From Candidatus Corynebacterium faecipullorum (GTDB lineage: Bacteria > Actinomycetota > Actinomycetes > Mycobacteriales > Mycobacteriaceae), in NCBI GenBank assembly GCA_019114925.1, contig DXEO01000114.1, positions 1-64,000 of the forward strand: a DNA stretch of 64,000 bases, in the 5' to 3' direction. The notes under the pieces were generated by a model that searched no databases, was not told where the DNA came from, and saw nothing but the letters and a program-made list of their open reading frames with translations. The position numbers and the translations under genes are program-made. Shown piece after piece: positions 41,497 to 50,896 of the stretch. How positions within the stretch are numbered: position 1 is the stretch's first letter; each line of letters starts with the position of its first letter.

Positions 41497-41796
41497 TTAT
41501 GCGAGATATTTTAAATCCGCCGCATCCAGCCCGCACTCAGCAAGAACCACGCGCTCGCCGCGGTGCGGAATACCTTCTGCATCCCAATGGACGTGGGCGG
41601 CCGAGGTGTGGGCGCGGCCAGTGCTGTTGACCACCCGCCACCAGGGCAGGTCGGCGCTTTTCGACATCACCCAGCCCACATACCGCGCGCCAACCCCCAC
41701 TACTTTGGCGATTTCTCCGTAGGTGGAGACATTGCCAGCTGGAATGCGGAGAACGACCTCCGTAACCTTAGAGCTCGATGGGTTCTTCGGGGGCAT
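41497..41796 (-). CDS. Alkyltransferase-like protein (ATL)
   Basis: This 99-residue protein matches the DNA-binding domain of O6-alkylguanine-DNA alkyltransferase: IPAGNVSTYGEIAKVVGVGARYVGWVM. In place of the PCHR active site it reads PWWRV, with Trp for the acceptor cysteine, so it is an ATL. ATLs bind O6-alkylguanine and hand it to nucleotide excision repair without transferring the alkyl group. ATG 41796 lies inside the 3' end of the VOC gene (29-nt overlap), showing a coupled S4-VOC-ATL unit. Confidence 0.87.
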   Translation of the reverse strand: MPPKNPSSSKVTEVVLRIPAGNVSTYGEIAKVVGVGARYVGWVMSKSADLPWWRVVNSTGRAHTSAAHVHWDAEGIPHRGERVVLAECGLDAADLKYLA

Positions 41797-42472
41797 CCTC
41801 AACCTCACACAAGGTGAGCGCCGCACCCGTGGAATCCTCAATCAGGCACAGGCGGCCGAATGGGGAATCGTGGGGCTCGCGAATGATTTTTCCGCCGTTA
41901 CCCACCACAGCCTTCGCTGCTTGATCGATGTCCCGCACGCCCAGGTAGGTTTGCCAGAAACTCGGCAAGCCCTCAGCGTGCCAAAATCCAGCAAAGGCAG
42001 CGCCTTCTTCCTCTGCAACCGCGTAGTGCTCATCCCCACGGATTTCCCAGTCGAAGAGCTCACCATAAAAGTCCAGTGCTGCGTGAAAATTCTCGGAGAC
42101 CGTCAGCTCATGCCACACCGGAGTACCTGGCTCGCCGCCGGCGACGAAGCGGTCAAGCTCCGGCTGCATCAAACCAAACATGGCACCGGAATTGTCTTGA
42201 ACGAGCGCCAGCGGAGCGCCTAAAGCAAGAATCTTGCCACCGAGTTGTTCTACCCTGGCGCAGTCGGCTTCCAAGTCGCGGGAGAGGAAGTAGGTAGCCC
42301 AGGTGTCTTGGCCAGGAACAATTTCGGCAATCGGCAGGCCCTCCAGGCGGGCAATGCCGTCTTCGAATTCCCAGCCCAGCACAGCGGAATAAAACTTTTC
42401 GGAAGCCTTCACATCGGAGCTGGCCAGAGTAATCCAGTAGGGCATTCCTACTTCTGCTTCAAAGGCGGGCAT
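41768..42472 (-). CDS. VOC family protein (glyoxalase/bleomycin-resistance fold)
   Basis: This 234-residue protein has two tandem VOC modules, at about residues 8-112 and 120-225. They are recognised by MPYWITLASSDVKASEKFYSAVLGWEF and WHELTVSENFHAALDFYGELFDWEI. Such tandem proteins include a hydroxylase-like group of unknown function, and the substrate cannot be assigned. ATG 42472 shares one base with the stop of the upstream S4 gene (TAATG), and GGAGGAACC precedes it. It overlaps the ATL gene downstream. Confidence 0.85.
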   Translation of the reverse strand: MPAFEAEVGMPYWITLASSDVKASEKFYSAVLGWEFEDGIARLEGLPIAEIVPGQDTWATYFLSRDLEADCARVEQLGGKILALGAPLALVQDNSGAMFGLMQPELDRFVAGGEPGTPVWHELTVSENFHAALDFYGELFDWEIRGDEHYAVAEEEGAAFAGFWHAEGLPSFWQTYLGVRDIDQAAKAVVGNGGKIIREPHDSPFGRLCLIEDSTGAALTLCEVEDAPEEPIEL

Positions 42473-42750
42473 TAAAGGTTCCTCCACTTCTCGGGGTCAA
42501 AGTCATCATCCGCGGTGGCCTCATCGAAATAATCGTCGTCGTCTTCGACGACGCGGGCGCAGGTGTCGGAGACACAGATGACGTCGCCAAGCGCGAGCGT
42601 TGCACCGCGCTGCTTAGTGACTTCCCCATTGACGGTGACCTGGCCCTGCTCGATGAGTTCTTTGGCCTCACCCCCGGTGGCGACCAAGGAGGCCAGTTTG
42701 AGGAACTGGCCGAGCTTGATGGATTCTCCCTTAATTGAGACTTCTAGCAT
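42472..42750 (-). CDS. S4 domain RNA-binding protein (YaaA/RlbA-like)
   Basis: This 92-residue protein has a single S4 domain: IKLGQFLKLASLVATGGEAKELIEQGQVTVNGE (about residues 10-42), with an acidic tail. Stand-alone S4 proteins of this kind bind RNA, and some function with ribosomes, but the role here is unknown. ATG 42750 is supported by TATGCT (complement at 42758-42763) 7 nt upstream, a leaderless start. It heads the S4-VOC-ATL unit. Confidence 0.85.
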   Translation of the reverse strand: MLEVSIKGESIKLGQFLKLASLVATGGEAKELIEQGQVTVNGEVTKQRGATLALGDVICVSDTCARVVEDDDDYFDEATADDDFDPEKWRNL

Positions 42751-42857
42751 GCTGACCAGCATACCGAGCCGCCACCGCAATGAAAGAGCAAGGGCCCTGC
42801 TCATCGGACCCTGAAATATTTAACGGCGCGGATCAACGGTCCCACACGAACCCACAA

Positions 42858-42899
42858 GCAAAAAGCGCCGCGCTGCCAAAAAATGGCAAGCGCAGCGCT
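42858..42899 (-). terminator. Terminator after betA
   Basis: On the minus strand AGCGCTGCGCTTGCCA pairs with TGGCAGCGCGGCGCT, with minor mismatches, around a T-rich loop and is followed by TTTTTGC. It begins about 18 nt after the betA stop, so it is a strong intrinsic terminator. Confidence 0.8.
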
Positions 42900-42917
42900 C
42901 CAGCAGAAAAGCGGATG

Positions 42918-44693
42918 CTAGTGATCAGCCCCGGCGATAGCGTGCTTGTGATCGCGAACCGCCTCACCCTCAGCGTAAAGCGGCATGTCCTGCTTAGCCT
43001 TGTACCACTCAGCATAATTTGGCTCAAGCGGCGTACGACCAGCGATAAGATCAGCAGCTTTCTCACCCACCATCATGGTCGGGGCATAAATATTACCGTT
43101 CGTAACAGACGGGAAGACGGAGGCATCAGCAACATAGAGCCCTTCAACGCCCCACACGCCCATGGTGTCCGGGTTGACCACGGCCATCGGATCCGACTCC
43201 GCGCCCATCTTAGCTGTGCAAGACGGGTGCAGCGCGGTTTCGCCATCGTTACGGACCCACTCCAAGATTTCTTCATCAGTCTGAACGTCTGGGCCCGGGC
43301 TGAACTCGCGGGCACCGACCTCTTCCATAGCCTTAGTGTCCAGCAGGGAGCGGGCAACGCGCACGGCCTCGACCCACTCGCGGCGGTCCTGGTCAGTCTT
43401 CAGGTAGTTGAAGAGGATAGACGGCTTCTCGTGGATATCGGCGCTCTTAATGTGAACATGGCCCTTAGTATCGGAGAACATCGGGCCCACATGCCACTGG
43501 AAACCGTGCTTCACATCCGCCTTCTGACCGTCGTAACGCACGGCCATGGGCAGGAAGTGGAACATAAGGTTCGGATAATCCTCATCCTCGTTGGAACGCA
43601 CGAAGCCACCAGCTTCGAAATGGGAGGTGGCAACAGGCCCCTTCTTGTTCAGCAGCCACTGCAAGCCCATGAACGGCCAGCGCCACTTGTCCAGGTACGG
43701 CTGGGAAGACGCCGTGGACTTGGTGGTTTCGTACTGGATGTAGACCTCAAGGTGGTCCTGCAGGTTCTCTCCCACACCAGGCAAATGCTTGACGACGTCG
43801 ATGCCGTGCTTCTCCAGAAGCTCACGGTCACCAATGCCGGAGACCTCAAGCAGTTGCGGGGTATTGATAGCGCCGGCAGAAAGAACAACCTTCTCGGCGT
43901 ATACACGGTGGACGCCGCCTTGCCACTCGTACTCGACACCAACGGCCTTCTGCCCCTCGAAGAGCACCTTGGTGGTGAAAGCTCGGGTGCGGATCTCCAA
44001 GTTTTCGCGCTTCTTATTCGGATAAAGGTAGGCACGGGCAGCCGACCAGCGCTTGCCGTTCTTAATATTGCGGTCGAAGGGCGCGAAGCCCTCTTGGCGG
44101 TAGCCATTGACGTCGTTGGTCAGGTTATAGCCAGCTTCTTGAACAGACTTGAACAATGCTTGGAAGAGTTCAGAAGTAGCCGGACCGCGGGAGAGGTAAA
44201 GCGGGCCTTCATGACCGCGCCGTGGATCATTCGGCTCAGCCGCAGCGGCAGTCTCCATGCGATTGAAGTACGGCAAGCAGTGGGCGAAGTCCCACTTCTC
44301 CATGCCCGGGTTCATACCCCATTTTTCGTAGTCCATGGGGTTACCGCGCTGGAAAATCATGCCGTTGATGGAGGAAGAACCACCGAGGACCTTTCCGCGA
44401 GCGTGGTAAACGCGACGGCCATTCATCTCCGGTTCGGGATCAGACTCATACATCCAGTCGTAATTCTTCGCGCCAATCGGGAAAGAGAAGGCGGAGGGCA
44501 TATGGATGAAAAGGTCCCAGAGGGAATCCGGGCGGCCTGCCTCAAGGACCAGCACGCGGGTGTCTTTATCCTCGGTCAGGCGCGCAGCGATGACGGAGCC
44601 TGCAGAGCCGCCACCAACAACAACCACGTCACAAACTTCATCGGTGACCTTCTTCGCAGAACGCTTCTTGGTCAGCTTGTTCAAGATACCCAT
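42918..44693 (-). CDS. betA: Choline dehydrogenase BetA (GMC oxidoreductase)
   Basis: This 591-residue flavoprotein has the FAD motif [16 protein letters not shown] (about 24-39), the GMC signature [19 protein letters not shown] and a C-terminal HPSCTAKMG segment with the catalytic His, all as in BetA. It oxidises choline to betaine aldehyde, the first step to the osmoprotectant glycine betaine. GAAGGGGATT precedes the ATG. It diverges from the BCCT transporter gene, and betB lies beyond that, so the three genes form one choline-to-betaine locus. No betI repressor is present. Confidence 0.93.
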   Translation of the reverse strand: MGILNKLTKKRSAKKVTDEVCDVVVVGGGSAGSVIAARLTEDKDTRVLVLEAGRPDSLWDLFIHMPSAFSFPIGAKNYDWMYESDPEPEMNGRRVYHARGKVLGGSSSINGMIFQRGNPMDYEKWGMNPGMEKWDFAHCLPYFNRMETAAAAEPNDPRRGHEGPLYLSRGPATSELFQALFKSVQEAGYNLTNDVNGYRQEGFAPFDRNIKNGKRWSAARAYLYPNKKRENLEIRTRAFTTKVLFEGQKAVGVEYEWQGGVHRVYAEKVVLSAGAINTPQLLEVSGIGDRELLEKHGIDVVKHLPGVGENLQDHLEVYIQYETTKSTASSQPYLDKWRWPFMGLQWLLNKKGPVATSHFEAGGFVRSNEDEDYPNLMFHFLPMAVRYDGQKADVKHGFQWHVGPMFSDTKGHVHIKSADIHEKPSILFNYLKTDQDRREWVEAVRVARSLLDTKAMEEVGAREFSPGPDVQTDEEILEWVRNDGETALHPSCTAKMGAESDPMAVVNPDTMGVWGVEGLYVADASVFPSVTNGNIYAPTMMVGEKAADLIAGRTPLEPNYAEWYKAKQDMPLYAEGEAVRDHKHAIAGADH

Positions 44694-45024
44694 AAATCCC
44701 CTTCTTTCCGTGATTCGTATCGCATTTCCGTGCCACGCTCCGCGAGTGGATCAACTGTAATTTATACAGCGATCTGCAATTATTCACCTCGCTTCTTTCG
44801 TGGGACCGATCCCCCAGCGTACACATCCGGTGGAGATTTTCCCAGATTACGGTATATTTGCGTTGTTCGGATGGACGTCTGAGGAGATGAAATCCGAAGT
44901 CTCGACCGCATAGCTACCCAAATATGATTCATTTCACTCATCTATCTCTCAAGGACCTTGAGAGCTATTAAGGGCCCAGCGGCTAAGAGACTCGGCATAA
45001 ATCAACCAACGATAGGAGAAGTAG
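44694..45024. promoter_or_regulatory. betA/betT divergent control region
   Basis: This 331-nt gap between divergent start codons holds no convincing gene. It is AT-rich compared with its surroundings and must contain the two promoters. At 44946-44964 CTCTCAAGG and CCTTGAGAG form a perfect 9-bp inverted repeat with one central base, a candidate operator. GATAGGAGAAG gives betT a Shine-Dalgarno. Confidence 0.6.
44946..44964. promoter_or_regulatory. 19-bp inverted repeat upstream of betT
   Basis: CTCTCAAGGACCTTGAGAG has perfect 9-bp arms around a single A, 60 nt before the betT start. It is a candidate binding site for a choline- or osmolarity-responsive regulator. A short mRNA hairpin is the alternative. 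Confidence 0.5.
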
Positions 45025-47274
45025 ATGGCTAAGAACGGCCCTCTCGACTCTGGGGAGCCTTCCACGACAGACGAGAGCAACTCTCTCGCCACGCAGGCCA
45101 GTGGCACCCCCACTCAAAGCACAGAAACCAAACGGCGCCCCCCGCGCTACCAGGTACGAGCCCTCGTCGGCAGCTACAAAGCAGAGACCGGCGATGACGT
45201 AGGTGCGGGTGAAGTCCCTGTACCCAAGACCAACTGGCCGGTATTTGCCATATCGGGCCTACTGATCATCGCCATGGTGCTCTATGCCGGGTTCGGCCGA
45301 GAATCCGCAGCGGAGACTTTGGCCGGCGTAACCGGATGGATTGGAAACAACCTCGGCTGGTTCTACGTACTCACCGCCACCATCGCCGTGGTCTTTGTCC
45401 TGTATGTAGCCCTATCCAAGGCTGGCAACATTCGCCTAGGGCCGGATCACTCACGCCCTAAGTTCAACACCTTTTCCTGGGCGTCCATGCTCTTTGCCGC
45501 CGGCATCGGCGTAGACCTCATGTTCTTCGCCGTCGCGGAACCCGTCACCATGTACATGGCACCACCGGTGGGCGAAGGCGAAACCATGGAGGCTGCGAAA
45601 GAAGCAGTGGTTTACGCTATGTTCCACTACGGCCTGACCGGCTGGGCACTGTACGCGCTGATGGGCATGGCCTTCGGCTACTTTGCTTATCGTCTGAACA
45701 TGCCACTGGCCATTCGCTCGGCGCTGTACCCACTCATCGGAAAACGCGTGCACGGCCCCATCGGCTCCGCGGTAGACGTTGCCGCCATGCTAGGTACCGT
45801 CTTCGGTGTCACTGCGTCCCTCGGCATCGGCGTGGTTCAGCTTTCTTACGGCATTCACCTCATTTTCGGCTTCGAGCAGGGATTCGGTCTCCAGGCCGCG
45901 CTCATTATCATCGCCATCACGATTGCGACCCTGTCGGCCGTATCCGGCGTGGATAAAGGCATCCGCTTCCTGTCTGAGCTCAACGTATACCTAGCCATTG
46001 CGCTAATGATCTACATCGTTGTCTTCGGGAAGACCGCCTACCTCTTCGACGCCATCGTGACCAACATCGGTGACTACGTGTCCAAGTTCCCCTCTTGGAC
46101 CTTGGAGACCTTCGCCTTTGCCGAAGACCAAGCCAGCACCGATGCCTGGATGCAGTCCTGGACCCTATTTTTCTGGGCCTGGTGGATTGCATGGGCAACC
46201 TTCGTCGGTCTCTTCCTCGCCCGCATTTCTCGCGGCCGAACCCTGCGTCAGTTCATCTTCGGCACTCTCACCTTCCCCTTCCTGTTCATCTTGATGTGGA
46301 TGTCCTTCTTCGGCAACACCGCACTGGACATGGTTCGCTCCGGTGACTACCCCAAGTTCGCAGAAAACGCGATTAATGTTCCCGAGCAGGGGTTCTACGA
46401 CATGTTGCAGGAGTTCCCAGCCTCTACCATCGTCATCTTCTTGACCACCTTCATTGGTCTGCTGCTCTACATCACCTCAGCTGACTCCGGTGCCTTGGTG
46501 ATGTCTAACTTCACCTCGCGCATTACTGATAACCGGCAGGATGGTTCCCGGTGGCTACGCATCTTCTGGTCTGTCACCGTCGGCGCGCTGACCTTGGCCT
46601 TGCTGCAGATCGACGGCATCGCGACCGTTCAGTCCGCCACCGTGGTGATGGGTCTGCCCTTTGCGTTCGTGGTGTATCTCATCATGATCTCGCTGTGGAA
46701 GTCCTTGCGTCTAGAAAGCATTCAAGCCGATGCCCGGAGCACCGCACTGCACGGCGTCATCTCTAGTCGCACCGAGCGCGAACCTGCCGATTCCAATCGG
46801 TGGAAAAACCGCTTGGATCGCGCCAACACCTTCCCTTCTAAGAAAGAGATGGACACCTACCTGCGCGATACCGCTACCTATGCTCTTGAGCAGGTGGCCA
46901 CACACATGCGCGCCCGCGGCTACGACGCCATCTTGCTCACCAGCGAGCTTCCCGACGTCGAACTGCCACAGCTTGATCTCGAGGTTCGCCTGCACAACGA
47001 ACGTAAGTTCCGTTACCAGCTCTTCCCAGTCGCTGCCGAGCGGCCAGACTTCATCGAGGGCGGAGAAGACGAGTACTACCGCCTTGAGGTCTATGACATG
47101 ACCGGTTCACTGGGGTATGACGTCTACGGCTACTCCGAGAACCAAATCATCAATAACGTCCTAGATCTCTACGAGCGTCACCTGGCGTTTCTCTACATGC
47201 AGCAGACTCAACCTGGCGAATCCGATGTCTCCGATGGCGCCGAGCCTGAGCGCACATGGCGCGAAGATAGCTAA
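45025..47274 (+). CDS. betT: BCCT family choline transporter (BetT-like)
   Basis: This 749-residue protein has a hydrophilic N-terminus of about 70 residues, 12 helices, the BCCT tryptophan motif FFWAWWIAWATFVGLFLARISRG, and a C-terminal cytoplasmic domain of about 200 residues. The long C-terminus is typical of osmotically regulated BetT proteins. It imports choline with sodium or protons. Linkage to betA and betB favours choline over betaine as substrate. AGGAGAAGTAG precedes the ATG. betB follows after 45 nt. Confidence 0.9.
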   Translation: MAKNGPLDSGEPSTTDESNSLATQASGTPTQSTETKRRPPRYQVRALVGSYKAETGDDVGAGEVPVPKTNWPVFAISGLLIIAMVLYAGFGRESAAETLAGVTGWIGNNLGWFYVLTATIAVVFVLYVALSKAGNIRLGPDHSRPKFNTFSWASMLFAAGIGVDLMFFAVAEPVTMYMAPPVGEGETMEAAKEAVVYAMFHYGLTGWALYALMGMAFGYFAYRLNMPLAIRSALYPLIGKRVHGPIGSAVDVAAMLGTVFGVTASLGIGVVQLSYGIHLIFGFEQGFGLQAALIIIAITIATLSAVSGVDKGIRFLSELNVYLAIALMIYIVVFGKTAYLFDAIVTNIGDYVSKFPSWTLETFAFAEDQASTDAWMQSWTLFFWAWWIAWATFVGLFLARISRGRTLRQFIFGTLTFPFLFILMWMSFFGNTALDMVRSGDYPKFAENAINVPEQGFYDMLQEFPASTIVIFLTTFIGLLLYITSADSGALVMSNFTSRITDNRQDGSRWLRIFWSVTVGALTLALLQIDGIATVQSATVVMGLPFAFVVYLIMISLWKSLRLESIQADARSTALHGVISSRTEREPADSNRWKNRLDRANTFPSKKEMDTYLRDTATYALEQVATHMRARGYDAILLTSELPDVELPQLDLEVRLHNERKFRYQLFPVAAERPDFIEGGEDEYYRLEVYDMTGSLGYDVYGYSENQIINNVLDLYERHLAFLYMQQTQPGESDVSDGAEPERTWREDS

Positions 47275-47319
47275 GCTGGCAAATCTATAAGCCTCTATGA
47301 AAGAAAGGTTGCTTTTCAC

Positions 47320-48897
47320 TTGAGCACCCAGAACACATTGTTCGACCCCACCCAGACCGAACTGCTGAAGGGCGTACATGCCGACGGCGCACCTAAATCC
47401 CTTTTCATTAATGGCCAATGGGAAGCTGCCCAAAACGGCGACACCCGCACCATCATCTGCCCAGCCGACGGCACCACCGTCGGCCTCGTCTCTGAGGCTT
47501 CCGACGAGGACACCGAACGCGCTATCAAGGTAGCCCGTGAAACCTTTGACAAGGGCGAGTGGGCCACTACCCCGGCCGCCGAGCGCGGCAAGCTGGTCAT
47601 CCGCGTCGCTGATTTCATCCGCGAGCACAAGGAGCTCTTCGCTCAGGCAGAGTCCGCCGACACCGGCAAACGTTACGAGGAATCCCTGGGCGATATGGAT
47701 GACATCGCCAACGCCTTCGAGTTCTTCGGCACCCTGGCCCAGCACCAAGCCGGCCGCGTGGTCGATCCGGGTGACCCCAATATTCGCTCCCGCATTGATG
47801 CGGAGCCGGTTGGCGTTTGCGGTCTCATTACGCCGTGGAACTACCCGCTGCTACAGGTGTCCTGGAAGGTAGCCCCGGCACTGGCTGCTGGCAATACCTT
47901 CGTCCTTAAGCAGGCGGAGCTCACCCCGCATACCGCCATGCTGCTCATGACTGCCCTCAAGGAATGCGGCCTGCCAGACGGTGTCGGCAACCTCATCACC
48001 GGCGCGGGCGCAAACTGCGGCAACCCGCTATCCAAGCACCCAGACGTAGATATGGTCTCCTTTACCGGTGGCTTAGTCACCGGCAAGATCATCGCCAAGA
48101 ATGCTGCTGAAACTGTCAAACGCACCGCGCTGGAGCTCGGCGGTAAGAACCCGAACGTGATCTTTGCCGATGCCGACTTCGACGTCGCCGTTGACAACGC
48201 CCTCAATGGTGCCTTCTTCCACTCTGGCCAGGTCTGTTCTGCAGGTTCACGCATCATCGTCGAGGAGTCCCTCCACGATAAGTTCGTTAACGCGCTCGTA
48301 GAGCGTGCCAACAACATCAAGATCGGCGGCCCAACCGATGAGAAGGCCGAGACCGGCCCGCTCATCTCCGCAGATCACCGCGACAAGGTAGCTGCCTACG
48401 TAGACAAGGCACGTGAGCAGGGTGCCAAAATTCTCACCGGAGGCCGCATTGCCACCAGCGAGGACACCGACGGCCAGCACGGCACCGGTAATACCGACTT
48501 GGGCGCAGGCGTGTACTACTTACCGACCATCATTGATGGTGCAACCCGCGAGATGGACTGTGTCCACGACGAGGCCTTTGGCCCCACCGTGACCATCGAG
48601 ACCTTCACCACCGAGGAGGAGGCCATCGCCATCGCGAATGACACCGAATACGGTCTGGCAGGCGCAGTCTTTACTACCGACGCTGGTCGCGCCGAGCGCG
48701 TTGCTCGCGCCCTGCGCCACGGCACCATCTGGATCAACGACTTCCACCCGTACTTGCCGCAGGCAGAGTGGGGTGGTTACAAGCAGTCCGGCAACGGCCG
48801 CGAGCTTGGTCCCACTGGCCTTGCCGAGTACCAAGAGCACAAGCACGTGTACCAGAACCTATCCCCGGCGGCGTGGGACCAGTTCGGTCTGCAGTAA
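47320..48897 (+). CDS. betB: Betaine-aldehyde dehydrogenase BetB
   Basis: This 525-residue aldehyde dehydrogenase has the cofactor region VGVCGLITPWNYPLL, the catalytic Glu in ELGGKNP and the catalytic Cys in FFHSGQVCSAGSR. It oxidises betaine aldehyde to glycine betaine with NAD(P). The best start is TTG 47320, since no in-frame ATG or GTG precedes the conserved domain, with GAAAGG 11 nt upstream. The rare start may limit its level relative to BetT. It lies 45 nt after betT, in the same direction. Confidence 0.92.
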   Translation: MSTQNTLFDPTQTELLKGVHADGAPKSLFINGQWEAAQNGDTRTIICPADGTTVGLVSEASDEDTERAIKVARETFDKGEWATTPAAERGKLVIRVADFIREHKELFAQAESADTGKRYEESLGDMDDIANAFEFFGTLAQHQAGRVVDPGDPNIRSRIDAEPVGVCGLITPWNYPLLQVSWKVAPALAAGNTFVLKQAELTPHTAMLLMTALKECGLPDGVGNLITGAGANCGNPLSKHPDVDMVSFTGGLVTGKIIAKNAAETVKRTALELGGKNPNVIFADADFDVAVDNALNGAFFHSGQVCSAGSRIIVEESLHDKFVNALVERANNIKIGGPTDEKAETGPLISADHRDKVAAYVDKAREQGAKILTGGRIATSEDTDGQHGTGNTDLGAGVYYLPTIIDGATREMDCVHDEAFGPTVTIETFTTEEEAIAIANDTEYGLAGAVFTTDAGRAERVARALRHGTIWINDFHPYLPQAEWGGYKQSGNGRELGPTGLAEYQEHKHVYQNLSPAAWDQFGLQ

Positions 48898-48938
48898 CCG
48901 GACGCCGTTGAGGCCCCGCAGGGCCGCACACCGGGGTC

Positions 48939-49631
48939 TTAGCTTTGCGTGCGCGGCTTAATGGTCATGGTGTCGATGTTGACGTGCTCCGGCAGCGAGG
49001 CCACCCAACGCACGGCCTCAGCGATATCTTCTGCGGTGAGGTTGAGCTCACCGTCATACACCTGTGCGGCACGTTCCATGTCGCCCCGAAAACGATTCAG
49101 GGAAAATTCTTCCGTGGCTACACGGCCGGGGTCGAGCTCGGTGACGCGAACGCCGTGCTCCTCGATACGTAATGCACGGGAAATCACGCGCACCCCATGC
49201 TTGGCGGCGTTGTAGCCGGAGCCGCCCTCGTAGACGTTCCACCCGGCAACGGATCCCATGTTGATAATGAGCCCACCCTGCAGCTTCGGCATGAGGGCTT
49301 GGATCATGCGGACAGTGCCGAGGACGTTGACGTCATACATCCACTGCCAGTCCTCTACGGTGGTCTCCACGAGAGGTTCCAGGCCCTTAGCACCACCGGC
49401 GTTGTTGACCAAAAGGTCCACGCGGTCGAGGTGGGAAACGAACTCGGCTACGGATTCGTCCGAGGTTACGTCGAGGGCATAGGCCTCGCCGCCGATGTCC
49501 TTCGCGAGGGCCTCAAGGCGCTCTACGCGACGCGCACCGACGACGACATGCCAGCCGTCAGCCGCCAACGCTCTTGCCGACGCCTCCCCGATCCCCGAGG
49601 ACGCTCCTGTAACAACTGCTACCTTTTCCAT
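48939..49631 (-). CDS. Short-chain dehydrogenase/reductase
   Basis: This 230-residue classical SDR has TGASSGIGEA at about residues 8-17, NNAGG, and the catalytic Ser and YNAAKHG motif (YxxxK) near residues 140-157. It resembles YdfG-type 3-hydroxy acid or serine dehydrogenases, but the substrate is uncertain. It starts 5 nt after the FMN reductase stop on the same strand, so they share a transcript. Confidence 0.86.
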   Translation of the reverse strand: MEKVAVVTGASSGIGEASARALAADGWHVVVGARRVERLEALAKDIGGEAYALDVTSDESVAEFVSHLDRVDLLVNNAGGAKGLEPLVETTVEDWQWMYDVNVLGTVRMIQALMPKLQGGLIINMGSVAGWNVYEGGSGYNAAKHGVRVISRALRIEEHGVRVTELDPGRVATEEFSLNRFRGDMERAAQVYDGELNLTAEDIAEAVRWVASLPEHVNIDTMTIKPRTQS

Positions 49632-49636
49632 GCGCC

Positions 49637-50173
49637 CTAGGATAGGGCTTCTTCCAGCTCGGTGCAGATGTTTTCCACGATCTCGATCTTGAAGTCGGCC
49701 GGGGTGAAGGTGCCATCCTTCATGTCAGTGTTGAGCGAAATATCGAGTTGGGTGCGCAGCTGCTTCATGGAGAAGTTGGCCATGATGAGACGCCACGCCT
49801 CCACCGCGCGGATGCCGCCGGTGAAACTGTAGCCCACATAGGCAATCGGCTTGGCTACCCACTCGGCGCCGAGGGAATCAACGGCGTTCTTGAACGCACC
49901 CGGCACAGAGTGGTTGTACTCCGGGGTGACAAAGATATAGCCGTCGCAGGAATCGACAGCATCGGACCAGGCTTGGACCTTTGGGTCCTCGTAGTTTTTG
50001 TTTGCCGCCATAGGAATGACGGAGGAGGTAAGGATCGGAACGTCAAAGGCCTTGAGGTCAATGAGTTCGTAGTCCACGTCGCGGCCCTGCGCGAGATCAG
50101 TGAGCCACTGAGCGATGGCCAACCCGGCGCGGTCGTCGCGGGTGGAGCCGAGGATGATACCGATTTTTGCCAT
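49637..50173 (-). CDS. NAD(P)H-dependent FMN reductase / NADPH oxidoreductase
   Basis: This 178-residue flavodoxin-fold protein has the FMN phosphate loop LGSTRDDRAG near residues 8-17 and PEYNHSVPGAFKNAVD, the signature of the ChrR/YieF-like reductases. It reduces FMN or quinones with NADPH. GAGAAAGGC precedes the ATG. An AACGT-N4-ACGTT inverted repeat lies 24 nt upstream. It is first in a unit with the SDR gene. Confidence 0.87.
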   Translation of the reverse strand: MAKIGIILGSTRDDRAGLAIAQWLTDLAQGRDVDYELIDLKAFDVPILTSSVIPMAANKNYEDPKVQAWSDAVDSCDGYIFVTPEYNHSVPGAFKNAVDSLGAEWVAKPIAYVGYSFTGGIRAVEAWRLIMANFSMKQLRTQLDISLNTDMKDGTFTPADFKIEIVENICTELEEALS

Positions 50174-50196
50174 AAATATGCCTTTCTCATTTTGTT

Positions 50197-50210
50197 AACG
50201 TGTCAACGTT
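50197..50210. promoter_or_regulatory. Inverted repeat AACGT-N4-ACGTT
   Basis: Perfect 5-bp arms around GTCA, between the divergent FMN reductase gene and the acetyltransferase gene. The position suits an operator for the reductase-SDR unit. Confidence 0.35.
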
Positions 50211-50272
50211 TAAGCGTACGCCGATATGCTCACGCGATCGACATTTCCGCTCATCATGTTTATCCTTTTGCC

Positions 50273-50896
50273 ATGTCACAGGAGAACTTGGCAAATCACG
50301 GATCTTTCGAGCGCATGGCCAATGGGCAGTGGTTCATGCCTGGCGTCAACGAGGAGGTTAGCGCCGAACATCAGCGTGGTTTTCAGCTGGTCAAGGAGCT
50401 CAATGAGCTGCAGAACACCGACCCGGTTCGCGCGAAGGAGATTTTGCGGGAGCTGTTGTCACCGGAGTCGGAGATTCCCGGGCTGCACGCGCCGCTCAAC
50501 GTGGAGTATGGCTGCAATGTGACCATCGGAAAAGGCGTCTTCATCAACTTTGGTGCAACCATTTTGGCGCAGGCGCCTGTAACCCTCGGAGACCGCGTCA
50601 TGATCGGGCCGAATTGCTCTCTTATTACCGTGGGGCATCCTGTCAACGATCATGAGATGCGAGCGGACGGTTGGGAGATTGCGAAGCCCATTAGCGTCGG
50701 GCGCAACACGTGGTTCGGCGCCAATGTCACGGTGCTGCCGGGCGTGACCATCGGCGAGGATTGTGTCGTTGGCGCGAACACACTGGTCACCACAGATATC
50801 CCGGATAGGTCACTGGTGCTGGGGCAACCCGGTCGTGTGGTGCGCAAACTGGAGGACAACGAAGACAGGTGGGAGCGCCAGGATCTCGATGTTTGA
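50273..50896 (+). CDS. Sugar O-acetyltransferase (maltose/galactoside type)
   Basis: This 207-residue protein has the short N-terminal Mac domain (MANGQWFMPGVNEEV) and a left-handed beta-helix of hexapeptide repeats (IGKGVFINFGATIL, GDRVMIGPNC, VGRNTWFGANVTVLPGV, IGEDCVVGANTLV). Family members acetylate sugars with acetyl-CoA, with His as catalytic base (VGHPVN region). TATCCT at 50261-50266 lies 6 nt before the ATG (leaderless). It overlaps hrpB by 8 nt. Confidence 0.88.
   Translation: MSQENLANHGSFERMANGQWFMPGVNEEVSAEHQRGFQLVKELNELQNTDPVRAKEILRELLSPESEIPGLHAPLNVEYGCNVTIGKGVFINFGATILAQAPVTLGDRVMIGPNCSLITVGHPVNDHEMRADGWEIAKPISVGRNTWFGANVTVLPGVTIGEDCVVGANTLVTTDIPDRSLVLGQPGRVVRKLEDNEDRWERQDLDV

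Noticed and set aside
42780..44882. 700-codon open frame on the plus strand opposite betA
   Set aside because: It is antisense to a full-length choline dehydrogenase with all FAD and catalytic motifs, and its translation shows no recognisable domain. Long antisense frames are expected in high-GC genes.
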